DNA of 64,000 bases. It comes from Alkalicella caledoniensis. Lineage in GTDB: Bacteria > Bacillota > Proteinivoracia > Proteinivoracales > Proteinivoracaceae. Positions 1 to 8,602 of this stretch are shown one piece after another. The stretch spans positions 248,001 to 312,000 of the forward strand of contig NZ_CP058559.1 of assembly GCF_014467015.1 (NCBI RefSeq). The letters run 5' to 3'. The notes below the pieces were generated by a model, which saw only the letters and a list, made by a program, of their open reading frames with translations, was not told the DNA's origin and did not search any database. The position numbers and the translations under genes were made by a program. Positions within the stretch are counted from its first letter, which is position 1, and every line of letters begins with the position of its first letter.

Positions 1-407
1 TAATACCCAATTTAGTAAGTGTAGTTAAAGGTTATGCTGAACATGAACAAGAAATATATGATAAGTTATTACAGGCAAGAGCTAGCTTATCAGGTAATCC
101 CATGTCCAGTGGCAATGAAGAGATTAGAAGGGAACTTGAGCAAGGATTGGGTAGACTTTTAGCCCTCTCTGAAGATAACCCAGAACTCAAAGCTAATGAG
201 CAATTTATTGCTTTAATGGATCAGCTAGAAGGAACAGAAAATAGGTTAGCTACGTCTAGAAGGCGTTATAACGAAGCAGCTGTTAAATTTAATAAAAGAA
301 TTAGACGTTTTCCAGGTAATATTGTAGCAGGATTTATGGGAGCTGAAAGGGTAGATACTATCCAAGAGAATCCAGAGCACCAGGATGCACCTCAAGTTAA
401 CTTCTAA
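1..407 (+). CDS. lemA: LemA family protein (5' end outside window)
   Basis: The open frame begins before the window, so an internal ATG at 102 is not the true start. The first visible residues (IPNLVSVVKGYAEHE) and the later ANEQFIALMDQLEGTENR and YNEAAVKFN segments are hallmark LemA sequence. The C-terminal half of the helical LemA domain is present and the protein ends with a short polar tail. LemA proteins are membrane-anchored by an N-terminal helix with the helical bundle outside; their biochemical role is poorly defined. The N-terminal anchor cannot be seen here. A strong intrinsic terminator follows 10 bases after the stop, so this is the last gene of its transcript. Confidence 0.9.
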   Translation, partial: IPNLVSVVKGYAEHEQEIYDKLLQARASLSGNPMSSGNEEIRRELEQGLGRLLALSEDNPELKANEQFIALMDQLEGTENRLATSRRRYNEAAVKFNKRIRRFPGNIVAGFMGAERVDTIQENPEHQDAPQVNF

Positions 408-416
408 CACAAATGA

Positions 417-450
417 AAAGTGGTCTATGATTATAATAGACCACTTTTTT
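417..450 (+). terminator. Intrinsic terminator of lemA
   Basis: A 12-bp perfect stem (417-428 with 436-447, core AGTGGTCTAT) around a 7-base loop is followed by a T run. It lies just after the lemA stop. Confidence 0.9.
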
Positions 451-628
451 CTAGACCTATTTCCCTCTGCCTCAAATAAATTACAACTATCCCCCCATTT
501 CCAGGAAACACACAAAAAATTATAATGTTATATTTGTTAAAATTAATGGTGTTATGGCAAGAATGTGTAGTTAGCACTCAAGTCAATTGAACTAATAAGC
601 ATATTACTTAAGATAAAGGAGAATAAAA

Positions 629-1618
629 ATGATTGAAAAAATAAACTATGTTTTATCTAAATCCCACGGCAAAAAAATAATTCACACAGATTACAAAATA
701 CAAAAACTCCACGGTGGTGATGTGGGAGATGTACAACTAATAACGGGAATTGCCGAAACCACAAATGGTGAAAAATTTCCGTATAAGCTTGTCTTGAAGA
801 TACAAAAAAAATGGGAAAGATATGGAGATGTTTCGTCATGGCGTAGAGAATACGACCTCTATGCTTCAGACTTCAGCACCGTTTTTTCTGATTTACTCAG
901 TTGGCCTAAATGCTATCATGCTGAGATAAACGGCGATGTAACACAGATATGGATGGAATTTATCGAAGGCCTATCAGGCAATGATCTTACAATTGAAATG
1001 CTTGAACATACGGCGAGAGAACTTGGACGCTTTCAAGGCAAACTTTTTAAGGAAAATCCAGCTTCACTAAGTAACATCTCAAATTTAGGTAAGACTGATT
1101 TCATGAAAAATGATTATAACCAGTGGGATCATCAAACAGTGGAGTATCAATATATTCGCTCCCTTAATTGTGAAATACCTCAACATCTGTGTCAGATGCT
1201 TATTGATATGGATAACGAAGCTGAAACAGTGTTTGAGAAAATAAGCAACCTTCCTGTGGTACTATGCCATAGGGATCTCTGGCTAGAAAACATATTTTAT
1301 ACCAATGGAAAAAGTTACCTTATTGACTGGGACACATCCGGATGGGGCTTTATGGGTGAGGACATAGCAAGCTTAATCGTAGACGAGACAGATAGTGATT
1401 ATCTAGTTGAATACTATGGCAAGCTTGTACCTGCATATTATAAAGGTATTTCAGAATATGTTGATATTTCATTGATTGATGACGACTATATCTGGGAGAT
1501 GATCCTTTTAAAATTCGGATATAGAATTGTAGGTTATTATATGTTTGCAAAATCACCTGAAGCAAAAAAAGAGCAAATAAATGCCCTTCAAAAAATATAT
1601 GAAATGCAGTCTATATAG
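629..1618 (+). CDS. APH-family phosphotransferase (kinase-like)
   Basis: 329 residues. The C-terminal half holds the aminoglycoside-phosphotransferase/choline-kinase fold signature: a catalytic loop CHRDLWLEN (HxDxxxxN type) followed by the metal-binding LIDWDTSGWG (DWD) motif. The N-terminal lobe is a diverged ATP-binding lobe with a beta-strand lysine (YKLVLKIQKK). A cytoplasmic small-molecule kinase is expected. The substrate could be an aminoglycoside, choline, a homoserine-like compound or another hydroxyl compound, and cannot be read from sequence. The start has an AAAGGAG ribosome site 8 bases upstream. It is monocistronic, bounded by the lemA terminator and its own, and convergent with the GNAT gene. 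Calling it a resistance gene would be over-interpretation. Confidence 0.8.
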   Translation: MIEKINYVLSKSHGKKIIHTDYKIQKLHGGDVGDVQLITGIAETTNGEKFPYKLVLKIQKKWERYGDVSSWRREYDLYASDFSTVFSDLLSWPKCYHAEINGDVTQIWMEFIEGLSGNDLTIEMLEHTARELGRFQGKLFKENPASLSNISNLGKTDFMKNDYNQWDHQTVEYQYIRSLNCEIPQHLCQMLIDMDNEAETVFEKISNLPVVLCHRDLWLENIFYTNGKSYLIDWDTSGWGFMGEDIASLIVDETDSDYLVEYYGKLVPAYYKGISEYVDISLIDDDYIWEMILLKFGYRIVGYYMFAKSPEAKKEQINALQKIYEMQSI

Positions 1619-1635
1619 GGAACAATGATGAGCTA

Positions 1636-1674
1636 GCAATAAAAGTCACTTAGGTGGCTTTTATTGCTTTTTAT
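1636..1674 (+). terminator. Terminator of the APH-family gene
   Basis: A 14-bp stem (GCAATAAAAGTCAC with GTGGCTTTTATTGC, one G-T pair) and a 4-base loop is followed by TTTTT. It sits in the 50 bases between two convergent genes. Confidence 0.85.
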
Positions 1675-2195
1675 AACTGAATCCAATAACGCTCTATTTT
1701 ACCTCCATCTACCATTATTTCTTTTTCAAATATGCCCCCATTAGCAGATATTGTTTTTTTGCTTGCAATATTATCAAAATCACAACACACAAGAACTTTT
1801 TCTAAACCATGTTGTTTGCAATTCACAAGATTTTCTCTAAGCATTTGCGTTGCGTATCCCTTTCTTCTTTCTGAAGGTCGGACAGAATAACCAATATGTC
1901 CTCCCCAAAGACTTAGAATTGGGTGATCAATGTGATGCCTGAAGTCAATAATACCGATAATTTTATTGTCACTATGTCTTATTGCCAAGTAGGTATTTGA
2001 AGTAACCTTATCTTTTGGGCAAGTATCTTTATTCTCAAGGATGTTTAACCCATGAATCCATTCCTGGGCGGAAGAACATAGGCGTAGGTTACCACAGCCC
2101 GCTAGGTCATCACCTGAGTCAAGAAATTCTTGCCTATATTTCATAATTTCCTTGGCATATCCCATAGTAGGTTTTATTAGTTTAATTTGAGACAT
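1671..2195 (-). CDS. GNAT family N-acetyltransferase
   Basis: 174 residues, one GNAT domain. The acetyl-CoA pyrophosphate-binding motif A is clear around residues 100-120 (IGYSVRPSERRKGYAT, the R/QxxGxG/A type). Earlier strands contain IIGIIDFRHHID and a WGGHIGY segment; the end (ANGGIFEKE, IERYWI) fits the RimJ/RimL-like acetyltransferase class. The acceptor substrate is unknown. It is a single gene with an AGGGGGT ribosome site and converges on the APH gene. Confidence 0.85.
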   Translation of the reverse strand: MSQIKLIKPTMGYAKEIMKYRQEFLDSGDDLAGCGNLRLCSSAQEWIHGLNILENKDTCPKDKVTSNTYLAIRHSDNKIIGIIDFRHHIDHPILSLWGGHIGYSVRPSERRKGYATQMLRENLVNCKQHGLEKVLVCCDFDNIASKKTISANGGIFEKEIMVDGGKIERYWIQL

Positions 2196-2378
2196 ATAAA
2201 ACTACCCCCTTATTTTTATAACATCGTCTTTTTTCCATAAAATTGATCTACATTTAAATTCAACACCAACATCTAATTTACCTTCCCAAGTGAGTAAAAA
2301 AATGTATCAAACTAAGGGGAAGGTATTTTAGTAAATCAACTTTAGGGAGATATGACTATATTAGCTGGGGGTATTTTT

Positions 2379-2894
2379 CTATTGTGATTTTACATAGTTT
2401 TCGATATCCTTGTCTATTTCTGCCATCAAATCACTGTAAATCTCCCCATCATCATTACTAAGGATATCACTTACTTTCTGAGGTACATAGGGAAACTCAG
2501 GAACTTTTATATATTGCTGGTTTTCATATATGTGTGAGTTTCCTTCTTTTTTAAACCCAATTTCATGTAGTCCACTTCCACCGGATATGGTATTGCCTTT
2601 TTTATCTACCCATGTAGAGATAACCCAAGCGTATACAGTTACCTTTTCAGAAGTCTCTATCGTGTCAATAATTCTATATCTTCCAGTGAAATAATTCCCC
2701 CTAAGACCCATTGAAGGTTCTATCTCCCATAGATAATAATCCATAGCTTCTTCTATGGTTATTCCACCTTTTATCTTTGAATTTTCTTCAGCACGTAGTG
2801 AACTATCTGTGATGATTATGCTATTACTGCAAGCAGATAAAAAAATAACGAACATCTGAATAACAATTAAGTATTTCAATCCCTTTTTTTTCAT
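2379..2894 (-). CDS. Hypothetical lipoprotein
   Basis: 171 residues. An N-terminal lysine-rich start and a hydrophobic core end in a lipobox LSAC, so the mature protein should begin at Cys22 and be lipid-anchored on the outer face of the membrane. The rest is soluble and matches no family that I recognise. It includes a WEIEPS segment, a glycine-rich TISGGSG loop and an acidic C-terminus. A GAGGGGG ribosome site precedes the ATG. A decayed fragment of a second copy lies at 17794-17935, so the gene has been duplicated in this chromosome. Confidence 0.65.
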   Translation of the reverse strand: MKKKGLKYLIVIQMFVIFLSACSNSIIITDSSLRAEENSKIKGGITIEEAMDYYLWEIEPSMGLRGNYFTGRYRIIDTIETSEKVTVYAWVISTWVDKKGNTISGGSGLHEIGFKKEGNSHIYENQQYIKVPEFPYVPQKVSDILSNDDGEIYSDLMAEIDKDIENYVKSQ

Positions 2895-3214
2895 TTTTGT
2901 TGCCCCCTCGTATCAAAATTTTTAGAGCTGATATTTGAATCATTTTCTTAACCCTCATTACTTTAAGCACTACTTTACAAATCAAAGCATTTATCTGCTT
3001 TTACAAAGTTTCATAGTAATTATAATAATGACCCAGGCTCTTAATATTATAGACGAAAAAGAGTCAAAAAAGTTACAGCTTTTTAGAAAAGATTCCATAT
3101 TATAGTCAAAGTATATTGCATTTATATTCATCTTCATTAAATGGAATGAATATTTAACTCTTTGTATGGATAAAAGATATTTAGAAAGAAGGGGGCATGC
3201 TAAATAAGACATTA

Positions 3215-3249
3215 TTAAGGGTAGAATGTCAATGACAATCTACCCTTAA
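3215..3249. repeat. Inverted repeat downstream of the ABC permease
   Basis: Perfect 11-bp arms (TTAAGGGTAGA at 3215-3225, TCTACCCTTAA at 3239-3249) enclose a smaller TGTCA/TGACA dyad. It lies 38 bases beyond the permease stop. A transcriptional end is plausible, but no T run follows on the minus strand, so a stabilising hairpin is as likely. The rest of 2895-3287 shows nothing else. Confidence 0.55.
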
Positions 3250-3287
3250 GGTTATTATTATTTCCTTTATTATTTAACCCAGGACCT

Positions 3288-5651
3288 TTATTCGTTTACC
3301 AGTGAATATGCGGTGATTTTTCTGATCCGGTAGGTAATAAGCATGGAGAATACATAGGATACTAATACAATAATGGCTCCAAGGATAATTATCCAAGAAG
3401 GGGTAATGATATAGTTTGCCCTCATAATACCCATGGTTTTTTGGGTAATTGTCATTATGGAATTGGTTTGAGTCATCCCCAACATGCTTCCTATGAATAC
3501 ACCCATTACAATAGGAGGCAAAAGTCCTAAGGAAAGCTGTTTCATAAGCTGAAATGTGGTAAATCCGAGGGCTTTTTGTAAGCCCAATTCATGTTTTTTC
3601 CTAATAACAGAGGAGTTAATAACAAAGTATAAAACAAGAATCACCACAAATAACGTAATAACTAATATTGTAATACCAACCATTGATAATACAGATGAAA
3701 ATTGACCCATCCCGTCCTGAAACTCTTTATACATATCAATTGTAGTAGCAAAGGAATACCCATAAAGATTCTCAATTTTATCTCTAAACTCTGATGATTC
3801 AATATTTTTATCAAGGTATATATGCAGGTCTAGCTGCTGAAAATCTGGAAATAGCCTTAAAATACCTTGATGCTGGATACTAACAATACTTAACTCACCC
3901 CTAGGAGCCCCTTGAGATAAACCTGTGATGATAAACTCTGCTTGCCTATCTCCCACCTCCAGCACAATACTACCCCCTATTCTTTTGTCTATACTATTAG
4001 CCAGGTATCCTGAAACAACAATTTCATTACTATGAATGGGATATCTACCATCATAGACTGTATTGGTTACCTTTTCAGAAAAATCATCCATTACAAAGGA
4101 TACTATTTCTCTATTGCCATACTTTACAATAGTTGTATCAATAAACTGAGCCTTTTTTACATTCTCTAAGTTTTTGATATTTTCAACGGTACTTGTACTA
4201 TCAGCACTATTGTTAAACATTGCAATGACATGGGACTGTTCAACCCCTGGAATTTCTGCAAATGCTGTTGTGTCAATGGTAGAATTGTAAAACATAACAA
4301 AGGCAAATGCGCTTGCAAAAGAAACAACCATGAAAATTATACTTATCATAATACTCTGTCTCATATTTTGAAGCATTAGTTTGAAAGCTAAAACAGAAGG
4401 TAGACTTCCCTTAGTTTTGTGAAGGGGCATATGGTTTTTGCGGAAACTATGGGTCATAATTCCTCCCCTTAAAGCTACTATGGGGTTAAGTTTGTTTATA
4501 TGCCATGAAGCCATAAGGGAAACTAAAGCCACAATAGATAGTATAACAAATAGTGAGATGGCACTAATCACTCCATCAAACCCCTGCTCCCATCTTAATC
4601 CTGACTGATGGGCAAAAACCTTTGATAGTACAGGAGTTGCCAGGTATGATAATGAAATTCCCCCGACACTCCCTATAAGGGATATAATGGAAAATTGTGT
4701 AACAATGGATAGTATTATTTGTTTACTGGTATAGCCCACTGCCTTAAGGGAGCCAATCTTGGTCATATCCTCCTCAATACTATTTACAATTCTATATCGT
4801 ACAACAATAAGGCAAACAACAGTAATTATGGTTGAAAAGGCTATCATCATCACCGATATGCCACCAGCCATCATGGAACGGGACATTTTTACATGTTCTA
4901 GTTCCAAACTTAAAAAATTATTTGGATTAAAATTTCCATAAGCTGCAATATGGGGGTTATCCTCTCTGATAATATCCCTTATTCCTTTTTCTAAGTCGTT
5001 ATTACCTTCCCTTAGATTAGCAAATATCAAGGTAGCGTTGTGCTCATCTCCCAGTCTTTCTAAAACAGTCTCGTAGGTATCGTTTGGCAGGTAAACTCCC
5101 ATAATTACTGTATCTAAGGAGCTAAAAAATACATCCTCTATAAATCCTTTAATGGTAAAGTTTAAGGTAATGTCCTTAAGTTCCATCATAAACTCATCGT
5201 TCAAACTGTATCCACCGTCAACCTTCATTACATATGGAACATATATGGACATTGAATCAGGGGGAAGGTGTTCTCCAACAAATTTCCAATTTGAAATATT
5301 CCTAGTCCCGCGGGCATTGTTAATAAGGAAAACGCTATCACGAAAACTGCCGTTATAAGGGATGGTCCCCATTACCCATATGGCACTTTCCCTTTGAAGG
5401 GTTTCAATATTATCATTACTGTTGATATACTCATCTATTTTGGAGCTGTATAGATTGTCGGGCATCAAATAATAGACATCCGAAGAATTCAACTCCTCAA
5501 TTATATCTTCAAAATAACCTCCAAAATTTACTAAAATTAATAGTCCTAAATTTAAGAGCATTGCTGCAATTATAAACAAGAGAAGTATTGACACAGCATG
5601 ACCCTTACTCTTTTTGATATTTGCAAAACTAAGCATAAATATCTTACCCAT
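3288..5651 (-). CDS. FtsX-type ABC transporter permease (MacB/BceB-like)
   Basis: About 787 residues. One N-terminal membrane segment is followed by a large extracytoplasmic region, a block of three membrane segments (about residues 280-410), a further segment, a second external domain, and a final three-segment FtsX block at the C-terminus. This duplicated FtsX layout belongs to permeases that export or sense peptides and lipids at the envelope. The start is taken at the ATG at 5651, directly after the ATPase stop and behind GGGGTGG, rather than at 5669. It pairs with the ATPase just upstream, and the two-component system next to it is the likely regulator. The substrate is unknown; antimicrobial-peptide response is an inference from the family. 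Confidence 0.88.
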   Translation of the reverse strand: MGKIFMLSFANIKKSKGHAVSILLLFIIAAMLLNLGLLILVNFGGYFEDIIEELNSSDVYYLMPDNLYSSKIDEYINSNDNIETLQRESAIWVMGTIPYNGSFRDSVFLINNARGTRNISNWKFVGEHLPPDSMSIYVPYVMKVDGGYSLNDEFMMELKDITLNFTIKGFIEDVFFSSLDTVIMGVYLPNDTYETVLERLGDEHNATLIFANLREGNNDLEKGIRDIIREDNPHIAAYGNFNPNNFLSLELEHVKMSRSMMAGGISVMMIAFSTIITVVCLIVVRYRIVNSIEEDMTKIGSLKAVGYTSKQIILSIVTQFSIISLIGSVGGISLSYLATPVLSKVFAHQSGLRWEQGFDGVISAISLFVILSIVALVSLMASWHINKLNPIVALRGGIMTHSFRKNHMPLHKTKGSLPSVLAFKLMLQNMRQSIMISIIFMVVSFASAFAFVMFYNSTIDTTAFAEIPGVEQSHVIAMFNNSADSTSTVENIKNLENVKKAQFIDTTIVKYGNREIVSFVMDDFSEKVTNTVYDGRYPIHSNEIVVSGYLANSIDKRIGGSIVLEVGDRQAEFIITGLSQGAPRGELSIVSIQHQGILRLFPDFQQLDLHIYLDKNIESSEFRDKIENLYGYSFATTIDMYKEFQDGMGQFSSVLSMVGITILVITLFVVILVLYFVINSSVIRKKHELGLQKALGFTTFQLMKQLSLGLLPPIVMGVFIGSMLGMTQTNSIMTITQKTMGIMRANYIITPSWIIILGAIIVLVSYVFSMLITYRIRKITAYSLVNE

Positions 5652-5652
5652 T

Positions 5653-6432
5653 TTACCACCCCATTTCATTTAGGAATGAATGTAGTTTATCCTGCCTGTT
5701 TTTATCGCCACTAACATATTTACCCAAGTCACAAACCCCTTGAATTGAACCATCACGCATATACAAAATACGATTACCACGCCTTGCGGACTTTATATCG
5801 TGTGTAACCATGATAATGCTTTGCCCCCTATTATTGACCTCTGTTAATACATCTAAGGTAGCTTTACCTGCCCCGGAGTTTAGTGCACCGGTGGGTTCAT
5901 CTGCAAATATTACTTTTGGGTTATTAACCAACGCTCTAACAATGGCAGCGCGCTGGGCTTCTCCCCCTGATAATTGAGATGGAAACTTATTCCAAATTGT
6001 TTCGTTTAGACCTACCTGTGTAAGCAAATCCTTTGCCCTTTCAGCAATAGCCTTTCTATCACTACTAATAAGGAGGCCACTTATAAGGATATTGTCCAGT
6101 ATACTCATGTTATCCATGAGATATATTTGTTGAAAGACAAAACCGCAATTCAATCTTCTAAAAACCGCAAGCTTATCGTTAGATAAGTCTGAAATTACAC
6201 TTTGGTTAAATTTAATTGTTCCTAAGGTTGGTTTATCCATCCCTGACAATGCATAAAGCAGTGTTGATTTCCCTGCCCCAGAAGAACCCATGATTACAGT
6301 AAAATCCCCCTCATATATTTCAATGTCAAGGTTTTTAAGAATATGTTGCTGCACACCACCGTATGAAAATGTTTTACAAAGCTTATCTGTACTTATTATA
6401 GGGTTACCACTAGTTACATCTTTATCCATCAT
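5653..6432 (-). CDS. ABC transporter ATP-binding protein (MacB/LolD type)
   Basis: Carries Walker A GSSGAGKST, signature LSGGEAQR, Walker B VIFADEPT and the switch histidine VTHD, all in the order of the MacB/LolD/FtsE ATPases that work with FtsX-type permeases. The ATG at 6432 is preferred over the one at 6450, because AAAGGGA lies 9 bases before it and falls between the two. It is translationally close-coupled to the permease. The TATAAT promoter and phased TTAAGGA boxes upstream indicate expression controlled by a response regulator. Confidence 0.9.
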   Translation of the reverse strand: MMDKDVTSGNPIISTDKLCKTFSYGGVQQHILKNLDIEIYEGDFTVIMGSSGAGKSTLLYALSGMDKPTLGTIKFNQSVISDLSNDKLAVFRRLNCGFVFQQIYLMDNMSILDNILISGLLISSDRKAIAERAKDLLTQVGLNETIWNKFPSQLSGGEAQRAAIVRALVNNPKVIFADEPTGALNSGAGKATLDVLTEVNNRGQSIIMVTHDIKSARRGNRILYMRDGSIQGVCDLGKYVSGDKNRQDKLHSFLNEMGW

Positions 6433-6450
6433 AATTAACATCCCTTTCAT

Positions 6451-6484
6451 AAAAAAATAAGACTGTTTTACCTACAGTCTTATT
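6451..6484 (-). terminator. Terminator of the two-component operon, overlapping the ABC promoter
   Basis: On the minus strand a 10-bp stem (AATAAGACTG/CAGTCTTATT, 6475-6484 with 6456-6465) is followed by seven T. It ends the response-regulator/kinase transcript. The ABC transcript would start at about 6475, inside the left arm, and should therefore escape it. Confidence 0.8.
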
Positions 6485-6536
6485 ATAGTTGAAAATTCCT
6501 TAACAGGTCTTTACCTAATCCTTAACTAATCCTTAA
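6482..6536 (-). promoter_or_regulatory. Regulated promoter of the ABC operon with 11-bp-phased boxes
   Basis: Read on the minus strand, five 11-base blocks run without gaps: TTAAGGATTAG (6536-6526), TTAAGGATTAG (6525-6515), GTAAAGACCTG, TTAAGGAATTT (6503-6493) and TCAACTATAAT, whose last six bases are a perfect -10. No good -35 is present. Direct repeats phased by one helical turn are the usual binding pattern of OmpR-family regulators, and such a regulator is encoded next door. Confidence 0.75.
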
Positions 6537-6541
6537 ATATT

Positions 6542-7807
6542 TTAAGGAATTAAAAGTTTTAACACCATAGTAAATCCATCCTGGGAATTTTCGCAATAAA
6601 TATCTCCCTCCATTTTCTCCATCATATACTTAGATATATATAGCCCTAAACCTGTGCCATTTTGACCTTTGGAATTTTTTGCCCTAAAGTATTTATTAAA
6701 AAGTAGTGGCTTTTCCTCCTCGGAAACTCCCTTACCATAATCTTTAAAAGCAATTTCAAGGTGCTTACCCTTTATAACAGAGGACACATAAATGGAGGTG
6801 CCAGCGTACTTATAGGAGTTGCTAATTATATTATCAATGACCTGGGTTAGTCTTAATAAATCCCCTAAAAAAATACACTGGGGAATTCTTGCAATTTCTG
6901 TAAGATTATTGTAATCTGCAGCTTTAATTAGATCGTAGAAAATATCGCTGGTGTGTTCTGAAGATACAACCTTAAGCTCTTGTAGTTCCTCTAGGGATGC
7001 ATTGAACATATTTGTTATCAGTGTATCAATCTGGTCAGCCTTTGAATTAATTATTTCCAATTGCCTTCGTTGGCTTTCATCTGGTGTTTTTATATGCATC
7101 AATTCCGTAACAGCCTTAATTGAAGCCACGGGGGTTTTTATATCATGGCTAAGTGAAGCAACAAGCTCTTTTTTACTCTGGTTGGCGAGACTTTCCCTTG
7201 CCCTTGAGTTGTTAATCTCCTCCCTCATAAGGTCAAAGCTTTCGGTAAATGCTCCAAACAAATTCCCCTCATCCATTTCAAGGGGCATATCTAAGTTGCC
7301 CTCTGCCACATGGCGGGCAAAGATCTGAAGTTTTCTAAAGGGAAGTATAATTTTCCTGTCAATGTAAGCAAAGTATAATAAACATATAACTGCAGGAAAA
7401 ATTATCAGTAAATAAGTATATACAAGGATGCGATTTCTAAATGCAATCCATTGGGTCTTTGAATCATTATATACTATTAATTTGCCTAGCACTTCATCCT
7501 CTAATTTTATATCTAAAATTATGTCCCTGTTTCGTATTGCAGAGCCCAAATCATTATTTAAGCCCTTTCTTGTAGCTATAAGGAACTGGTTTTTATTATC
7601 AAGTACAACATAATCCATTTTATAATTTAAGCCCGGTAGCTGATTATCTTCCAGCTTTACCCATCCATTTGCAAGGGAATTTGCAATGTCATTAACAGCT
7701 GGAACGTCAATTTCGTATTCCCCGCTATATTTAAAAGCATAAAGGGTAAGCCCACTACAGGTTAGTATAACAACCAAAAATATAACTACTAGTCTTTTAA
7801 AGTTCAT
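6542..7807 (-). CDS. Sensor histidine kinase
   Basis: About 421 residues. A membrane helix near the N-terminus (about residues 8-29) is followed by an extracytoplasmic sensor loop of roughly 100 residues. Then come a second helix (about 131-152), a HAMP-like linker, a HisKA domain with phospho-accepting His in SLSHDIKTP (about residue 225 of the long reading), and a HATPase domain. That domain has N-box NSYKYAG, G1 KDYGKG and G2 GTGLGLYI. The ATG at 7807, four bases after the regulator stop, is preferred to the GTG at 7819. Its partner is the OmpR-type regulator immediately upstream, and the likely output is the ABC exporter downstream. Confidence 0.92.
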   Translation of the reverse strand: MNFKRLVVIFLVVILTCSGLTLYAFKYSGEYEIDVPAVNDIANSLANGWVKLEDNQLPGLNYKMDYVVLDNKNQFLIATRKGLNNDLGSAIRNRDIILDIKLEDEVLGKLIVYNDSKTQWIAFRNRILVYTYLLIIFPAVICLLYFAYIDRKIILPFRKLQIFARHVAEGNLDMPLEMDEGNLFGAFTESFDLMREEINNSRARESLANQSKKELVASLSHDIKTPVASIKAVTELMHIKTPDESQRRQLEIINSKADQIDTLITNMFNASLEELQELKVVSSEHTSDIFYDLIKAADYNNLTEIARIPQCIFLGDLLRLTQVIDNIISNSYKYAGTSIYVSSVIKGKHLEIAFKDYGKGVSEEEKPLLFNKYFRAKNSKGQNGTGLGLYISKYMMEKMEGDIYCENSQDGFTMVLKLLIP

Positions 7808-7808
7808 T

Positions 7809-8489
7809 TTAAAATCCACTCTCTAACACATATCCCGTACCCCAAACGGTTTTAATAAAACGTGGCTCGTTGGGATTTTCCTCTATCTTTTCACGCAGCC
7901 TTCTTATATGCACGTTCAGCGTTCCCTCTGAAGTAATTACATCCCCCCATACCTTTTGAAAAAGTTCATCCTTGGTAATGGTTCGGTTTTTATTTTGGAC
8001 TAAGTATGCCAATAGCTTATATTCCATTGCCTTTAATTTGATTTCATTAGCACCTTGCATAAGCTTCTCCCTTTGCAGGTCCAGGGAAAAGCTGCCAAAG
8101 ACTATATTGTTTTCTCCATTAGAGCTGTATCTTTTTAAAACAGTCTTAACCTTGGCCATGAGTATATTTAGGGAATATGGTTTTTGGATATAGTCATCAC
8201 CACCGATATTAAGGGCTAGGAGTATATCATCATCGCTTCTTCTAGCACTGATAAACAAAATAGGTACATCCATGGTCCTTCTCAGCTCTTTGCAAATTTC
8301 AAATCCAGAATCTTGTCCTAGATTTATATCCAACAGAATCAGTTCTACCCTGTTCTTTGATAAAAAATCAAAACAAGAAGCTTTATCCGCTACCCAATAG
8401 GTCTTTATACCAAACATATTGAAGAATTCACAGGTACTTTGTGATAGAGCCTTCTCATCATCCACTATCAAACAGTCATATCTCAACAT
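7809..8489 (-). CDS. OmpR-family response regulator
   Basis: 226 residues. The receiver domain has the acidic pair DDE near residues 10-12, phospho-acceptor Asp54 in ILLDINL and the conserved lysine in YIQKPYS. A C-terminal winged helix of the OmpR/PhoB class follows (LTVHIRRLREKIE-like NVHIRRLREKIE and TVWGTGYVLE). It is the first gene of a two-gene operon with the kinase; GGGGGAT precedes the ATG. The phased TTAAGGA boxes in front of the ABC operon are its probable targets. Confidence 0.93.
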   Translation of the reverse strand: MLRYDCLIVDDEKALSQSTCEFFNMFGIKTYWVADKASCFDFLSKNRVELILLDINLGQDSGFEICKELRRTMDVPILFISARRSDDDILLALNIGGDDYIQKPYSLNILMAKVKTVLKRYSSNGENNIVFGSFSLDLQREKLMQGANEIKLKAMEYKLLAYLVQNKNRTITKDELFQKVWGDVITSEGTLNVHIRRLREKIEENPNEPRFIKTVWGTGYVLESGF

Positions 8490-8602
8490 TTTCTTATCCC
8501 CCGTATTTATAATGTAAACATTTATATTTTATATTCGACATAATAGGGATGTTACCCTGCAAATTTTAAGACTAGCAAATCTACCGTGATAAAAGAAAAA
8601 TT

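Noticed and set aside
246-515. 89-residue minus-strand frame across lemA and its terminator
   Set aside because: It runs antisense through a clear lemA frame and a terminator hairpin and has no ribosome site.
629-1618. Calling the APH-family gene an aminoglycoside-resistance determinant
   Set aside because: Only fold-level motifs are seen; the family includes many housekeeping kinases.
2991-3212. 73-residue minus-strand frame in the gap after the ABC permease
   Set aside because: No ribosome site and low-complexity composition; it ends near an inverted repeat.
6951-7328. 125-residue plus-strand frame in the kinase gene
   Set aside because: Shadow of the well-supported histidine kinase frame.
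7809-8489. Response regulator as PhoP, controlling pst
   Set aside because: Its own neighbourhood points to the ABC exporter. The pst boxes (TTAACA type) differ from the exporter boxes (TTAAGGA), so a separate PhoP is more likely.
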